Counted from the first letter of the stretch, positions 43,879 to 54,982 are shown. The stretch: 64,000 bases of DNA from Arsukibacterium sp. UBA3155 (GCA_002364615.1 DEYP01000024.1:20422-84421), one strand, 5' to 3'. Numbers and translations: made by a program. The notes: generated by a model not told the origin, from the sequence alone.

Positions 43879-44850
43879 TTATCCACCGATCTGGGCTAAA
43901 TGCCGGGTGCTGCCACTGTAATCTTCAGCTAACTGATGGCTGAAAGCTTTGCCTTGCACTGCTTGTTGCAAAAAACGCATTAAGGGCGCGCTATTATCTG
44001 TTTGCAGCAGGCTACGCAACTCCTGGTGGTTGTCGGTAAACAGACACAAATACAGCTGACCCAGGCTTGAAACCCTAAGCCGGTTACAGTCGGCACAGAA
44101 GTCTTTGCTGTAGGGCATAATCAGACCAATCCGCCCCTGATAATCGGCATGCGAGTATTCCAGAGCCGGACCGTCAGTTTTCGCTTTGACGTTCAACTGC
44201 CAGCCCTGATCCAGTAGCTGTTGTTGAATGCTGGCACCACTTAAATGTTGGCGCTGATAAAAATCAGCATTATCGCCAGTACGCATCAGCTCGATAAAAC
44301 GCAGCGCAATATCCTGTTGCTTCACAAACTTAAGAAAATCTGGCAGGGCCAGGGCATTATGCTGTTTTAGCAGTACGGTATTAATTTTTACCTGCTTAAT
44401 GCCAATGGCTTTAGCATGGGCTATGCCCTCTAAGATGTCGGCTAATTTGTCCTGGCCTGTGACCAGGTGAAAGGTGTCGGCATCCAGGCTATCGACGCTA
44501 ACGTTCACCGCATCCAGACCTGCTTCCTGCCAGGCCAGCGCATCGCGTTTTAAACGGTAGCCGTTGGTGGTCAGTGCCACTTTTTCAATACCGGGCACCG
44601 CTTTGCAGATAGCGATAATTTCGGTTAAGTCTTTACGTAAAGACGGCTCGCCACCGGTAATCCGTACTTTGCGGGTCCCCAGTTTGGCAAAGGCTGTGAC
44701 CAGGCGTTTTATTTCATTTAGGGTTAATTCACCGCTACGGGAGTCGCAGTCAATGCCATCAGGCAGGCAATAGCTGCAGCGAAAATTGCAGCTTTCAGTA
44801 ACAGACAGCCGCAAATAGCTAAAACGGCGCGCATAAGCGTCAGTTAACAT
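43879..44850 (-). CDS. moaA: GTP 3',8-cyclase MoaA
   Basis: A 323-residue radical-SAM enzyme. The N-terminal cluster CNFRCSYC, KVRITGGEPSLRKDL and the second cluster in FCADCNRLR.....LYLCLF are present, and the protein ends in the functional double glycine QIGG. It starts molybdopterin synthesis from GTP. It is the promoter-proximal gene of moaA-mobA-moaB-moaC-moaD-moaE-modA-modB-modC, nine genes without a gap above 15 bases. A structured leader of about 230 bases lies in front. Confidence 0.95.
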   Translation of the reverse strand: MLTDAYARRFSYLRLSVTESCNFRCSYCLPDGIDCDSRSGELTLNEIKRLVTAFAKLGTRKVRITGGEPSLRKDLTEIIAICKAVPGIEKVALTTNGYRLKRDALAWQEAGLDAVNVSVDSLDADTFHLVTGQDKLADILEGIAHAKAIGIKQVKINTVLLKQHNALALPDFLKFVKQQDIALRFIELMRTGDNADFYQRQHLSGASIQQQLLDQGWQLNVKAKTDGPALEYSHADYQGRIGLIMPYSKDFCADCNRLRVSSLGQLYLCLFTDNHQELRSLLQTDNSAPLMRFLQQAVQGKAFSHQLAEDYSGSTRHLAQIGG

Positions 44851-45080
44851 AATTCACCTTTCCAAATGGGGAGGTATGGCCGTTTCCCGTCATACCCTGT
44901 GGCATGATTGCCACGGCATACCGTTCATCCCTGATATCGTAAAATTCGTGTCAGGCTTAGAGCCGGTAGCTCGGTGTTGTGGGTTAATGTTACATGCTGA
45001 GGCTATGCTTGGTTATTGCCATGAAGAGGGGGGTATGGTTACTCCATTGTGGGTAGGCGGACTTGCAAAAAGATACTCAT
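44851..45080 (-). promoter_or_regulatory. Structured leader / promoter region of the moa-mod operon
   Basis: No credible gene fits here. On the minus strand the RNA could fold a GTGGCA-TGAT-TGCCAC hairpin (44899-44914) and a second stem from GGTATG (44873-44878) with CATACC (44891-44896) ending close to the moaA start. The position upstream of moaA is where Moco-responsive leader RNAs occur in other gammaproteobacteria, but I could not match the known consensus. Confidence 0.4.
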
Positions 45081-45124
45081 AAAACAAAAACGCCACCCGT
45101 AAGGTGGCGTTTTTGTTGGAATTT
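45081..45124. repeat. Left 44-bp direct repeat containing a bidirectional terminator
   Basis: AACGCCACC-(CGTA)-AGGTGGCGTT with flanking A- and T-runs forms a strong symmetric terminator, serving the LysR gene (minus strand, stop at 45130) and blocking read-through from the right into moaA. The 44 bases recur at 63932-63975 with two differences. Confidence 0.9.
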
Positions 45125-45129
45125 TAAGG

Positions 45130-46044
45130 TTACAGCTCTTCGCGGATATAGCGGATCCTCTCGTCCTCATATACCTGATAAATATTTTGTAATAATGCTT
45201 TTAAATCATCAGATTGTTCACCCATCCGTATACTCATAATGATCGGCGATAAGGCGCGCTCTTCATTTAAATCCAGATAACTAACATCTTGGCGGATAAA
45301 AGCATGCATACTGCTTGGCACTATGGTTAACCCTTCGCCGGCAGCAACCAGACCGATTGCAATTTGTAACTCCCGCACTTCAATCACCTTGGTTGGCTTT
45401 AAACCCCTATCATGAAACAGCGCGAGAATTTGATCGGCAAAACTTGGCCGTGGCTGCTTCGGGAACACTAAAAACGGTTGATCAACTAAATCTTTGAGCG
45501 TGACACTTTGACCTAACTCCGCCAGGGGGTGCTTTGATGGTAGCGCGACCATCAGCGGTTCTTCGCGTAACAAAATACGCCGGATACTCGGATCTTCGAC
45601 CCGTAAGCGGCCAAAGCCAACATCAATTTTACCGGCTTTTAGTGCTTCAATTTGCTCTGATGTGGTCATCTCATGCAGTATCAGCTCAACGTTCTGATGC
45701 TGTTCGCGAAATTGGCGAATTATTCGTGGCAGCAAACCATACAGCGTAGTTGCGACAAAACCAATTGATAAACTGCGCTCAATTTTGCCAACCCGCTGTG
45801 TCATGGTCTTAATTTCGGCGCTTTTGGCAAGCAGTTGTTTGGCATGGGTATACAAAAATTTACCGGCCTCAGTCAGCTGCAGTGGCCTACTGCTGCGTTC
45901 AATTAAACTAACCCCTAACTCATCTTCTAGTTGTTGAATTTGCCGACTAAGTGGTGGTTGAGCAATAAAAAGTCGTTCGGCTGCACGGGTAAAATTCTGC
46001 TCTTCTGCTACTGCCACAAAATACCGTAAATGCCGAATTTCCAT
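45130..46044 (-). CDS. BenM/CatM-like LysR regulator of benzoate/catechol genes
   Basis: A 304-residue LysR activator. MEIRHLRYFVAVAEEQNFTRAAERLFIAQPP with SRQI..LE.ELG is the winged helix-turn-helix of the BenM/CatM/CatR group. The effector domain contains GFVATTLYGLLP, the region that in BenM binds cis,cis-muconate (and benzoate). The divergent catBCA genes and a 46050-46064 box fit autoregulation plus muconate-dependent activation. I chose the second of two adjacent ATGs by family similarity (46047 is the other). It could be named benM, catM or catR; sequence alone does not settle which ligand dominates. Confidence 0.9.
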   Translation of the reverse strand: MEIRHLRYFVAVAEEQNFTRAAERLFIAQPPLSRQIQQLEDELGVSLIERSSRPLQLTEAGKFLYTHAKQLLAKSAEIKTMTQRVGKIERSLSIGFVATTLYGLLPRIIRQFREQHQNVELILHEMTTSEQIEALKAGKIDVGFGRLRVEDPSIRRILLREEPLMVALPSKHPLAELGQSVTLKDLVDQPFLVFPKQPRPSFADQILALFHDRGLKPTKVIEVRELQIAIGLVAAGEGLTIVPSSMHAFIRQDVSYLDLNEERALSPIIMSIRMGEQSDDLKALLQNIYQVYEDERIRYIREEL

Positions 46045-46049
46045 CATGT

Positions 46050-46076
46050 ATACCTTTTTGGTATGAAGTTGATACC
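46050..46076. promoter_or_regulatory. BenM/CatM-type operator in the regulator-catB intergenic region
   Basis: ATAC-CTTTTTG-GTAT (46050-46064) matches the ATAC-N7-GTAT palindrome and overlaps a second symmetric pair GGTAT-N7-ATACC (46060-46076). A further ATACCG half-site lies at 46134-46139. Possible catB promoter elements are TTGGAA (about 46085) and GTATTG 17 bases later. Confidence 0.75.
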
Positions 46077-46147
46077 AACATAGTGTTGGAACTGCGATTA
46101 GTGCCGAAGTATTGTCCGGTTATCCGATTTAACTATACCGAAACGAT

Positions 46148-47260
46148 ATGATCAAGGCGATTGAAACAATTCTGATAGATATCCCGACCATCCGGCCACA
46201 TAAGTTGTCGGTGGCGACGATGAGCACTCAGACTCTGGTACTGGTGCAAATCCAAACTGATGACGGTTACACCGGTTGGGGCGAAGCCACTACCATCGGC
46301 GGCCTGAAATATGGTGACGAGAGCCCAGAAAGTGTGGCAGTGAATATACGCCATCATATAGCGCCTTTATTACTGCAGCAAGATGATCGCCATGTCGGCG
46401 CCCTGATGTACCGCCTGCGTAAAAACATCCGCGGCAACCGTTTTGCCAAATGTGCGCTGGAAACCGCTTTACTGGATATTCAGGCGCAGCGTTTGGGCGT
46501 ACCAATGAGTGAGTTTCTGGGTGGCCGCCTGCGTGACAGCGTCCCGGTACTCTGGACGCTGGCCAGTGGCGATACCGCCAAGGATATCGATGAGGCGCAA
46601 ATGATGCTCGATTTGCGCCGGCATAACAGCTTCAAACTGAAAATCGGTTTAAACAGCATTCAATATGACGTGAACCATGTATTGGCGATTAAAAAAGCGC
46701 TGGGTGCTGAGGTCAGTATCCGGGTTGACGTCAACCAGGCCTGGTCGGAACTACAAGCCACCTCTGCCATTCAGCAGTTACAGGATGGCGGTATTGACTT
46801 AATTGAACAGCCATTGAAAGCAGAAAACCGCATCGGCATGGCACGGCTGGCTGAGCGCTTTAGCGTTGCCATTATGGCCGACGAAACTTTAAACGGCCCG
46901 CAGGATGCATGGGAAGTGGCGCGTCTGAATGCTGCCGATGTGTTTGCGGTAAAAATTGCCCAGTCGGGTGGCCTGACCCAGGCCAAAGAGCTTGGCAACA
47001 TCGCCCGTTTAGCTGGCATTAGCTTGTATGGCGGCACCATGCTTGAAGGGCCCGTTGGCACCATGGCCTCGGCCCACTTGTTCGCCACCTTTGATGAATT
47101 GGAATTTGGTACCGAGCTATTCGGCCCTTTGCTGCTTAAGCAAGACATTCTGGCCGAGCCGCTGCAATACCGTGACTTTGCGCTGCAACTGCCGACCAAA
47201 CCGGGTCTGGGGCTGGCGCTGGATCTTGACAAAATTGCCGCTTGGCGTCGTTCGGCATAA
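46148..47260 (+). CDS. catB: Muconate cycloisomerase CatB
   Basis: A 370-residue enolase-superfamily enzyme. The catalytic lysine pair is in SFKLKIG, metal ligands are in RVDVNQAW, LIEQPL and MADE, and the second lysine is in FAVKIAQSGG. It converts cis,cis-muconate to muconolactone. IRPHKLSVATM.TQT at the N-terminus is typical of muconate cycloisomerases rather than mandelate racemase or chloromuconate forms. It heads catBCA, and catC follows after 11 bases. Confidence 0.95.
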   Translation: MIKAIETILIDIPTIRPHKLSVATMSTQTLVLVQIQTDDGYTGWGEATTIGGLKYGDESPESVAVNIRHHIAPLLLQQDDRHVGALMYRLRKNIRGNRFAKCALETALLDIQAQRLGVPMSEFLGGRLRDSVPVLWTLASGDTAKDIDEAQMMLDLRRHNSFKLKIGLNSIQYDVNHVLAIKKALGAEVSIRVDVNQAWSELQATSAIQQLQDGGIDLIEQPLKAENRIGMARLAERFSVAIMADETLNGPQDAWEVARLNAADVFAVKIAQSGGLTQAKELGNIARLAGISLYGGTMLEGPVGTMASAHLFATFDELEFGTELFGPLLLKQDILAEPLQYRDFALQLPTKPGLGLALDLDKIAAWRRSA

Positions 47261-47271
47261 GGAGTTTTAGC

Positions 47272-47562
47272 ATGTTATTTCAAGTCCGGATGGATGTAAA
47301 AATCCCCACCCATTTAAGCGAAACCGAGGTCAGTGACCTTAAAAGCAAGGAAAAAGCGTTGGCGCAACAACTGCAGCAAAGCGGCAAATGGCGCCATCTG
47401 TGGCGCATTGCCGGTCAGTACGCTAACACCAGTATTTTTGATGTTGCCAGCAACGAAGAACTGCACAACCTGTTGTTGTCGTTGCCGCTGTATCCCTTTA
47501 TGCAGATTGAGGTCACGCCACTGTGTCGGCATCCGTCCTCAATCCATGATGACGACCGCTAA
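47272..47562 (+). CDS. catC: Muconolactone delta-isomerase CatC
   Basis: A 96-residue enzyme with MLFQVRMDVKIP, EK..AQ.LQ..GKWRHLWRI.G.Y.N.SIFDV and LPLYPFMQIEVTPL.RHPSS, the full CatC pattern. It converts muconolactone to 3-oxoadipate enol-lactone and forms a large decamer in known homologues. The ATG at 47272 follows AAGGAG; the frame opens ten codons upstream, overlapping catB, but family length supports this start. Confidence 0.95.
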   Translation: MLFQVRMDVKIPTHLSETEVSDLKSKEKALAQQLQQSGKWRHLWRIAGQYANTSIFDVASNEELHNLLLSLPLYPFMQIEVTPLCRHPSSIHDDDR

Positions 47563-47607
47563 ACCACTATCACACTAATAATTTGATTCCGACAAGGGGA
47601 CAACAGC

Positions 47608-48528
47608 ATGACACATAACGAAATAGACCAGTTAGTTAAAGGCTTTATTATCGATGCCGCCCAATCTGCAGCCAACCCACGGGTACAGCAAATTGTGCTT
47701 CGACTAGTGAGTGACTTATTTAAAGCTATCGAAGATCTTGACCTTAGCGCCAGCGAAGTATGGCAAGGCCTGGAGTTTCTGCAAGAGGCCGGCGGCCGGA
47801 TGGAGCTGGGTTTAATTGCCCCAGGTATCGGCTTAGATCGCTTCCTCGATATCCGCTTTGACGAATCGGAAGCCAAGCTGGGCATCACCGGCGGTACACC
47901 CCGCACTATCGAAGGCCCGCTTTATGTGGCCGGAGCTCCTGTTGCCAAAGGCTTTGCGCGACTGGATGACGGTACTGAGTCTGAGCAAGGCAAGGTGTTG
48001 TTTATGCAAGGCACCGTGTATGGCGCCAATGGTAAGCCGCTGCCAAACAGTCAGGTCGAAGTGTGGCACGCCAACCTACTGGGTAACTATTCCTTCTTTG
48101 ACAAATCACAGTCGGCCTTTAACCTGCGCCGCACTATCACTACTGACGAAAACGGCCGTTACCAGTTCCAGAGTATCGTGCCAAAAGGCTACGGCTGTCC
48201 GCCAGATGGTAGTACTGCCAAATTACTGGGTTTATTAGGCCGCCATGGCCAGCGCCCGGCACATATCCATTTTTTTGTCACGGCTGTTGGTCATCGCAAA
48301 CTGACCACCCAAATTAATATCGACGGCGACGAATACCTGTGGGATGACTTTGCGTTTGCCAGCCGTGAAGGCCTGGTACCACCGGTAGTTGAGGTTAGCG
48401 ATCCGACTGAGATGGCAAAGCATGGTGTCAGTAAACCTTTCGCCTCCATTGATTTTGACTTCCACTTAAATGCAGAAGTGGCGGCTGCGCCTACTACTGA
48501 AGTCGAGCGGCGTCGCGCCCAAGCTTGA
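47608..48528 (+). CDS. catA: Catechol 1,2-dioxygenase CatA (intradiol)
   Basis: A 306-residue non-heme Fe(III) enzyme. A helical dimerisation domain covers about 1-100. The iron ligands are the tyrosines in GPLYVAG/NYSFFD and GRYQF regions and the two histidines of RPAHIHFF. It opens catechol between the hydroxyls to cis,cis-muconate, the coinducer of the regulator next door. The ATG follows AAGGGGA. A strong terminator lies 32 bases after the stop, before benA. Confidence 0.95.
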   Translation: MTHNEIDQLVKGFIIDAAQSAANPRVQQIVLRLVSDLFKAIEDLDLSASEVWQGLEFLQEAGGRMELGLIAPGIGLDRFLDIRFDESEAKLGITGGTPRTIEGPLYVAGAPVAKGFARLDDGTESEQGKVLFMQGTVYGANGKPLPNSQVEVWHANLLGNYSFFDKSQSAFNLRRTITTDENGRYQFQSIVPKGYGCPPDGSTAKLLGLLGRHGQRPAHIHFFVTAVGHRKLTTQINIDGDEYLWDDFAFASREGLVPPVVEVSDPTEMAKHGVSKPFASIDFDFHLNAEVAAAPTTEVERRRAQA

Positions 48529-48559
48529 ATTCACTCTTGATTCATCCTGAGTTCCCTTG

Positions 48560-48604
48560 GCGCAGCAGTTAGGTAAACCATATTAGAAACTGCTGCGCTT
48601 TTTT
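48560..48604 (+). terminator. Intrinsic terminator between catBCA and benABCD
   Basis: A perfect 11-bp stem, GCGCAGCAGTT (48560-48570) with AACTGCTGCGC (48588-48598), then TTTTTT at 48599-48604. The loop is 17 bases. I found no BenM-type box between it and benA. Confidence 0.9.
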
Positions 48605-48639
48605 CAGGCGCTAAGCAACTGATTTTGAGGTAACACACC

Positions 48640-50006
48640 ATGTATATGATCGATCCGGACCGGCCGCTAAACGAGCGCACCCTGAACGACTTCTTAATTG
48701 AAGATCATGCTAAAGGCGACCACCGACTGCATCGCAGCGCCTTTACCGATCAGCGCTTATTTGAGCTGGAAATGAAATATATCTTCGAAGGTAACTGGAT
48801 TTACCTGGCGCATGAAAGCCAGATCCCGGACACCAACGATTACTACAGTACCTACATTGGCCGTCAGCCAATCTTTATTGCCCGCAATCGCGCTGGTGAG
48901 CTGAATGCCTTTATCAACGCCTGCAGCCACCGTGGCGCCCAGCTGTGCCGCCATAAAAAAGGCAACAAAGCCACCTTTACCTGCCCCTTCCACGGCTGGA
49001 CCTTTAATAACAGCGGAAAGCTGTTAAAGGTTAAAGATCCGCTTGATGCCGGTTACTCTGAGTGCTTTAACAAAGAAGGCTCGCACGATCTGAAAAAAGT
49101 GGCGCGCTTTGAAAGCTACCGCGGCTTTTTATTCGGCAGTTTAAACCCGGACGTGGCCCCGCTGGCTGAGTTTTTGGGCGAAGCGGCGAAAATCATCGAT
49201 ATGATTTTCGATCAATCGGCCGATGGTCTGGAAGTGCTGCGCGGCTCTTCTACCTATACCTTTGACGGTAACTGGAAACTGCAAGCCGAGAATGGCGCCG
49301 ACGGTTACCACGTCTCTGCCGTGCACTGGAACTATGCAGCTACAACCAACCGCCGCAAAGAAGAAGCAGCCAAGCGCGAAGACAAGATCAAAGCGATGGA
49401 CGCCGGCCGTTGGGGCCAGCAGGGCGGTGGTTTCTATGCTTTTGAGCAGGGCCATATGCTGCTGTGGACCAACTGGGCTAATCCGGAAGACCGGCCGAAT
49501 TTTCCGCGTTATCAGGAATTTGCCGACAAGTTTGGTCAGCCCACAGCGGATTGGATGATCCAGCGCTCGCGCAACCTGTGTTTGTATCCGAACGTTTACC
49601 TGATGGATCAGTTCGGCAGCCAAATCCGGCTGTTACGGCCGCTGAGTGTGGATAAAACCGAAGTCACCATTTACTGCATTGCGCCCAAAGGTGAAAGCCC
49701 GGAAGCCCGTGCCCGCCGCATCCGCCAGTACGAAGATTTCTTTAACGTCAGTGGCATGGCCACCCCAGACGATCTGGAAGAATTCCGCGCCTGTCAGCAG
49801 GGTTATGCCGGCAGAGTGATGGAATGGAACGATATGTGTCGCGGTGCCACGCACTGGATCCAAGGCTCTGATGCCGCTGCTGAGCAAATTGGCCTGAAAC
49901 CAGTAATGAGCGGCCTGAAAACCGAAGATGAAGGCTTATACACCGTGCAACACAGCTACTGGTTAAAAGTGATGCAAGACGCCCTGGGCAAAGAAGGAGG
50001 TAAAGT

Positions 50007-50010
<4 letters not shown>
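48640..50010 (+). CDS. benA: Benzoate 1,2-dioxygenase large subunit BenA
   Basis: A 456-residue Rieske oxygenase alpha subunit. The Rieske cluster is CSHRGAQLC...CPFHGWTF (CxH...CxxH) near residues 90-120. The mononuclear iron site lies in [16 protein letters not shown]. It forms the cis-diol of benzoate with BenB and electrons from BenC. Toluate dioxygenase (XylX) is the close alternative; the chromosomal catechol ortho-pathway context favours benzoate. The stop overlaps the benB start (ATGA). Confidence 0.94.
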
Positions 50011-51550
<1,540 letters not shown>

Positions 51551-51551
51551 G

Positions 51552-52343
51552 ATGAGCAAACGCTTTTTAAATAAAGTGGTACTGGTTACCGGCGCAGCCC
51601 AGGGTATCGGCCGCGGTGTCGCAGAAGCGCTGGCGCAGGAAGCTGCAAAACTGGTGCTGGTTGACCGCGCCAGCTTTTTGCCTGAGGTGGCGCCGGAAAT
51701 TAAAGCCGCTGCTGGCCTCGCTGACAGCGATATCTTAACCGTCGAAGCTGATCTGGAAAGCTGGAGCGGTGCCGAGCAAATGGTGCAGGCGGCGCTGACA
51801 CAGTTTGGCCGTATTGATGTGCTGATAAATAACGTCGGCGGCACCATCTGGGCCAAGCCGTTTCAGCATTATCAAGCGGATGAAATTGAAGCTGAAATCC
51901 GCCGCTCTTTAATGCCGACCTTGTGGAGTTGCCGCGAGGTGCTGCCGACAATGCTAGCGCAGCAAGCAGGCGTAATTGTTAACGTCTCTTCTATTGCTAC
52001 TCGGGGTATTAACCGCATTCCGTATTCGGCTGCCAAAGGCGGCGTTAATGCCTTAACGGCCAGCCTGGCATTTGAGCATGCTGCTGCTGGCATTCGGGTT
52101 AATGCTGTGGCTACCGGAGGTACTGAAGCGCCACCACGTAAGGTGCCACGCAATCCCAAACCACTGACTGCCGACGAACAGATCTGGTATCAGCAAATTG
52201 TCGATCAAACTATCGAGTCGAGCCTGATGAAGCGCTACGGCAGCATCAACGATCAGGTACAAGCCATTTTATTCCTGGCCTCAGATCAGGCCGCTTACAT
52301 TACCGGTACGGTGTTACCAGTAGGTGGCGGCGATCAGGGCTAA
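51552..52343 (+). CDS. benD: cis-1,2-Dihydroxybenzoate dehydrogenase BenD
   Basis: A 263-residue short-chain dehydrogenase. It has the VTGAAQGIGRGVAEAL cofactor loop, NNVGG, the catalytic Ser (VSSIAT), and YSAAKGG with Tyr and Lys. It oxidises and decarboxylates the benzoate cis-diol to catechol. The ATG at 51552 has GGAG in front and begins 1 base after the benC stop. It closes benABCD; pcaI starts 71 bases later. Confidence 0.93.
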   Translation: MSKRFLNKVVLVTGAAQGIGRGVAEALAQEAAKLVLVDRASFLPEVAPEIKAAAGLADSDILTVEADLESWSGAEQMVQAALTQFGRIDVLINNVGGTIWAKPFQHYQADEIEAEIRRSLMPTLWSCREVLPTMLAQQAGVIVNVSSIATRGINRIPYSAAKGGVNALTASLAFEHAAAGIRVNAVATGGTEAPPRKVPRNPKPLTADEQIWYQQIVDQTIESSLMKRYGSINDQVQAILFLASDQAAYITGTVLPVGGGDQG

Positions 52344-52414
52344 GGGCAAACCAGAGCCGTTAACCCTTTAACTAAAGCTTTGCCAATTGCTGGCATAGCG
52401 AAGCAGGTGAACAG

Positions 52415-53074
52415 ATGATTGATAAAACTGTGGCGACCGCCGCTGACGCGGTAGCGCAAATTTACGATGGCGCAACGGTGATGATTGGCGGCTTTGGCAC
52501 CGCCGGCCAGCCGGCTGAGCTGATTGATGCCTTAATCGCCAAGGGGGCGCGCGAGCTGACCATTGTGAATAACAACGCCGGTAACGGCGATACCGGGCTG
52601 GCGGCGCTGTTAAAAGCCCGCCGGGTGAAAAAGATTATCTGTTCTTTCCCGCGTCAAGCCGACTCTTACGAGTTTGATGCGCTGTACCGTGCCGGTGAGA
52701 TTGAACTGGAACTGGTGCCACAGGGCAACCTGGCTTGCCGTATTCAGGCCGCAGGTTCTGGCCTTGGCGCCGTCTTTACCCCTACTGGCTACGGCACCTT
52801 GCTGGCCGAAGGCAAAGAAACCCGCGAAATCAATGGCAAACACTATGTGCTGGAATATCCGATCAGTGCCGACTTTGCACTGATTAAAGCGCAGCAGGGC
52901 GATCGCTGGGGCAACCTGGTGTACCGTAAAACCGCCCGTAACTTTGGCCCTATTATGGCCGCCGCGGCTAAAGTCACCATTGCTCAGGTTAGTGAAATTG
53001 TATCACTGGGCGCGCTGGATCCGGAGCACGTGGTAACGCCCGGTATCTTTGTTCAACAACTGGTTGCAGTATAA
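52415..53074 (+). CDS. pcaI: 3-oxoadipate CoA-transferase subunit A PcaI
   Basis: A 219-residue family I CoA-transferase alpha subunit with GATVMIGGFGTAGQPAELIDAL and TIVNNNAGNGDTG. It moves CoA from succinyl-CoA to 3-oxoadipate with PcaJ. Acetoacetate CoA-transferase (ScoA) is a close relative, but the position between ben and pca genes settles the call. The gap from benD to this gene (71 bases) contains no terminator. Confidence 0.92.
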   Translation: MIDKTVATAADAVAQIYDGATVMIGGFGTAGQPAELIDALIAKGARELTIVNNNAGNGDTGLAALLKARRVKKIICSFPRQADSYEFDALYRAGEIELELVPQGNLACRIQAAGSGLGAVFTPTGYGTLLAEGKETREINGKHYVLEYPISADFALIKAQQGDRWGNLVYRKTARNFGPIMAAAAKVTIAQVSEIVSLGALDPEHVVTPGIFVQQLVAV

Positions 53075-53085
53075 GGAGCCGCACG

Positions 53086-53742
53086 ATGACCTATCAGCCA
53101 TTAAGCCGTGATCAACTGGCGGCGCGGGTTGCCCGCGACATTCCGGAAGGTAGCTATGTCAACCTTGGTATCGGCTTACCCACGCGGATTGCCAACTTTC
53201 TGGATCCGGAAAAAGAAATCTTTTTACACAGCGAAAACGGTCTGCTGGGGATGGGCCCGGCACCGGCACCTGGCGCAGAAGATCCGGAGCTGATTAACGC
53301 CGGCAAGGAATTTGTGACCTTGCTAACCGGCGGCTGTTACTTTCATCATGGCGATTCTTTTACCATGATGCGTGGCGGTCATATTGATATCTGCGTACTT
53401 GGCGCCTTTCAAATTGCCGCCAATGGCGATTTGGCCAATTGGCATACCGGTGCCGCTGATGCTATTCCAGCAGTCGGCGGTGCCATGGATTTAGCTGTGG
53501 GTGCCCGTAAAGTCTTTGTTACTACCGATCATGTTACCAAAAAAGGCGAGCCGAAAATCGTTGAACGCTGCAGCTATCCGCTGACCAGTGTCGGCTGTGT
53601 TGATCGCATTTACACCGATCTGGCGGTGATTGATGTGACACCACAGGGCCTGCAGGTACAAGAAATGGTAGTAGGTATTACTCGTGAGCAGCTGCAGGCG
53701 CTGACCGGCGCAACGCTGCAATTCTCTGCTAACTGTCAGTAA
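53086..53742 (+). CDS. pcaJ: 3-oxoadipate CoA-transferase subunit B PcaJ
   Basis: A 218-residue beta subunit. The catalytic glutamate is in LHSENGLLGMGP; also present are YVNLGIGLPTRIANF, the GGHIDICVLGAFQ block and GAMDLAVGARKVFV. It forms the active site with PcaI. The ATG follows AAGGAG, 11 bases after pcaI. Confidence 0.93.
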   Translation: MTYQPLSRDQLAARVARDIPEGSYVNLGIGLPTRIANFLDPEKEIFLHSENGLLGMGPAPAPGAEDPELINAGKEFVTLLTGGCYFHHGDSFTMMRGGHIDICVLGAFQIAANGDLANWHTGAADAIPAVGGAMDLAVGARKVFVTTDHVTKKGEPKIVERCSYPLTSVGCVDRIYTDLAVIDVTPQGLQVQEMVVGITREQLQALTGATLQFSANCQ

Positions 53743-53758
53743 GCCTAAGGAGCTAACG

Positions 53759-54982
53759 ATGAGTGAAGTCTATATTTGTGATGCCATCCGCACGCCCTTT
53801 GGCCGTTTTGGTGGCGCTTTAGCTGCAGTGCGCGCCGATGATCTGGCCGCGGTACCGATTAAAGCCTTAATGGCTCGCCAGCCACAGGTTAACTGGCAGG
53901 CAGTGGATGATGTGGTTTACGGCTGCGCCAATCAGGCCGGCGAGGATAACCGCAACGTGGCGCGAATGGCAGCCTTACTGGCCGGTTTGCCGGTCGATGT
54001 GCCGGGTACTACCGTTAACCGGCTTTGTGGCTCTAGTCTGGATGCTATTGCCATTGCTGCCCGTGCCATTAAAAGTGGCGAGCAGCAACTGGTTATCGCG
54101 GGTGGCGTGGAAAGCATGTCGCGCGCGCCCTTTGTCATGGGCAAGGCCGACAGCGCTTTTTCGCGCAATCAAAGAATTGAAGATACTACCATCGGCTGGC
54201 GCTTAATCAATCCGCTAATGGCAGAGCTACATGGTGTTGACGCAATGCCCGCCACCGCAGAGCATGTTGCCGAAGATTTTACTATCAACCGCGCTGATCA
54301 GGACGCCTTTGCGCTACGCAGCCAGCAACGCGCTGCTGCAGCACAGCAGGCCGGTATTCTGGCGGCAGAAATTACGCCGGTACTGATCCCACAGCGTAAA
54401 GGCGAGCCGCTAGTTGTGAATGAAGATGAACACCTTCGGCCGGATACCACCTTAGCCGCGCTGCAAAAGTTAAAGCCGGTTGTTAAAGCCAGTGGCACGG
54501 TAACGGCCGGGAACGCTTCTGGCGTGAACGATGGCGCTTGTGCCTTATTACTGGCGTCGGCAGCGGCAGTTAAAGCGCAGCAACTGACGCCGCGCGCCCG
54601 TATTTTAGGCACTGCTGTCGCTGGCGTGGCGCCGCGGATTATGGGTTTTGGCCCGGCGCCGGCAGTAAAAAAAGTGCTGGCATTAACCGGGCTTACTATT
54701 AAGCAAATGGCTGTGATTGAACTCAACGAAGCCTTTGCCGCTCAGGCATTGGCGGTCACCCGCGACTTGGGCCTGGCCGATGACGAAGCCAGAGTCAACC
54801 CCAATGGCGGCGCTATAGCGCTGGGGCATCCACTGGGCGCATCCGGCGCGCGGCTGGTCATTAGCGCTTTGCAGCAGTTAGAACGTAGCGGTGGTCGTTA
54901 TGGTTTATGCACCATGTGTATCGGCGTCGGTCAGGGCATCGCCATGATTATCGAACGGCTGGAGGCAACCGATGTTTGTTAA
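53759..54982 (+). CDS. pcaF: 3-oxoadipyl-CoA thiolase PcaF
   Basis: A 407-residue thiolase. Nucleophilic cysteine in NRLCGSSLDAI (about residue 90), GGVESMSRAPFVM, the NPNGGAIALGHPLGASGARL histidine block, and the second cysteine in CTMCIGVGQG. It cleaves 3-oxoadipyl-CoA to succinyl-CoA and acetyl-CoA. PaaJ from the phenylacetate pathway is a close paralogue, but no paa genes are here. The 3' end overlaps pcaD by 11 bases. Confidence 0.93.
   Translation: MSEVYICDAIRTPFGRFGGALAAVRADDLAAVPIKALMARQPQVNWQAVDDVVYGCANQAGEDNRNVARMAALLAGLPVDVPGTTVNRLCGSSLDAIAIAARAIKSGEQQLVIAGGVESMSRAPFVMGKADSAFSRNQRIEDTTIGWRLINPLMAELHGVDAMPATAEHVAEDFTINRADQDAFALRSQQRAAAAQQAGILAAEITPVLIPQRKGEPLVVNEDEHLRPDTTLAALQKLKPVVKASGTVTAGNASGVNDGACALLLASAAAVKAQQLTPRARILGTAVAGVAPRIMGFGPAPAVKKVLALTGLTIKQMAVIELNEAFAAQALAVTRDLGLADDEARVNPNGGAIALGHPLGASGARLVISALQQLERSGGRYGLCTMCIGVGQGIAMIIERLEATDVC

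Noticed and set aside
44876-45082. Plus-strand ORF of 68 codons upstream of moaA
   Set aside because: It lies on the antisense of the moaA leader hairpins, ends in the terminator repeat and resembles no protein I know.
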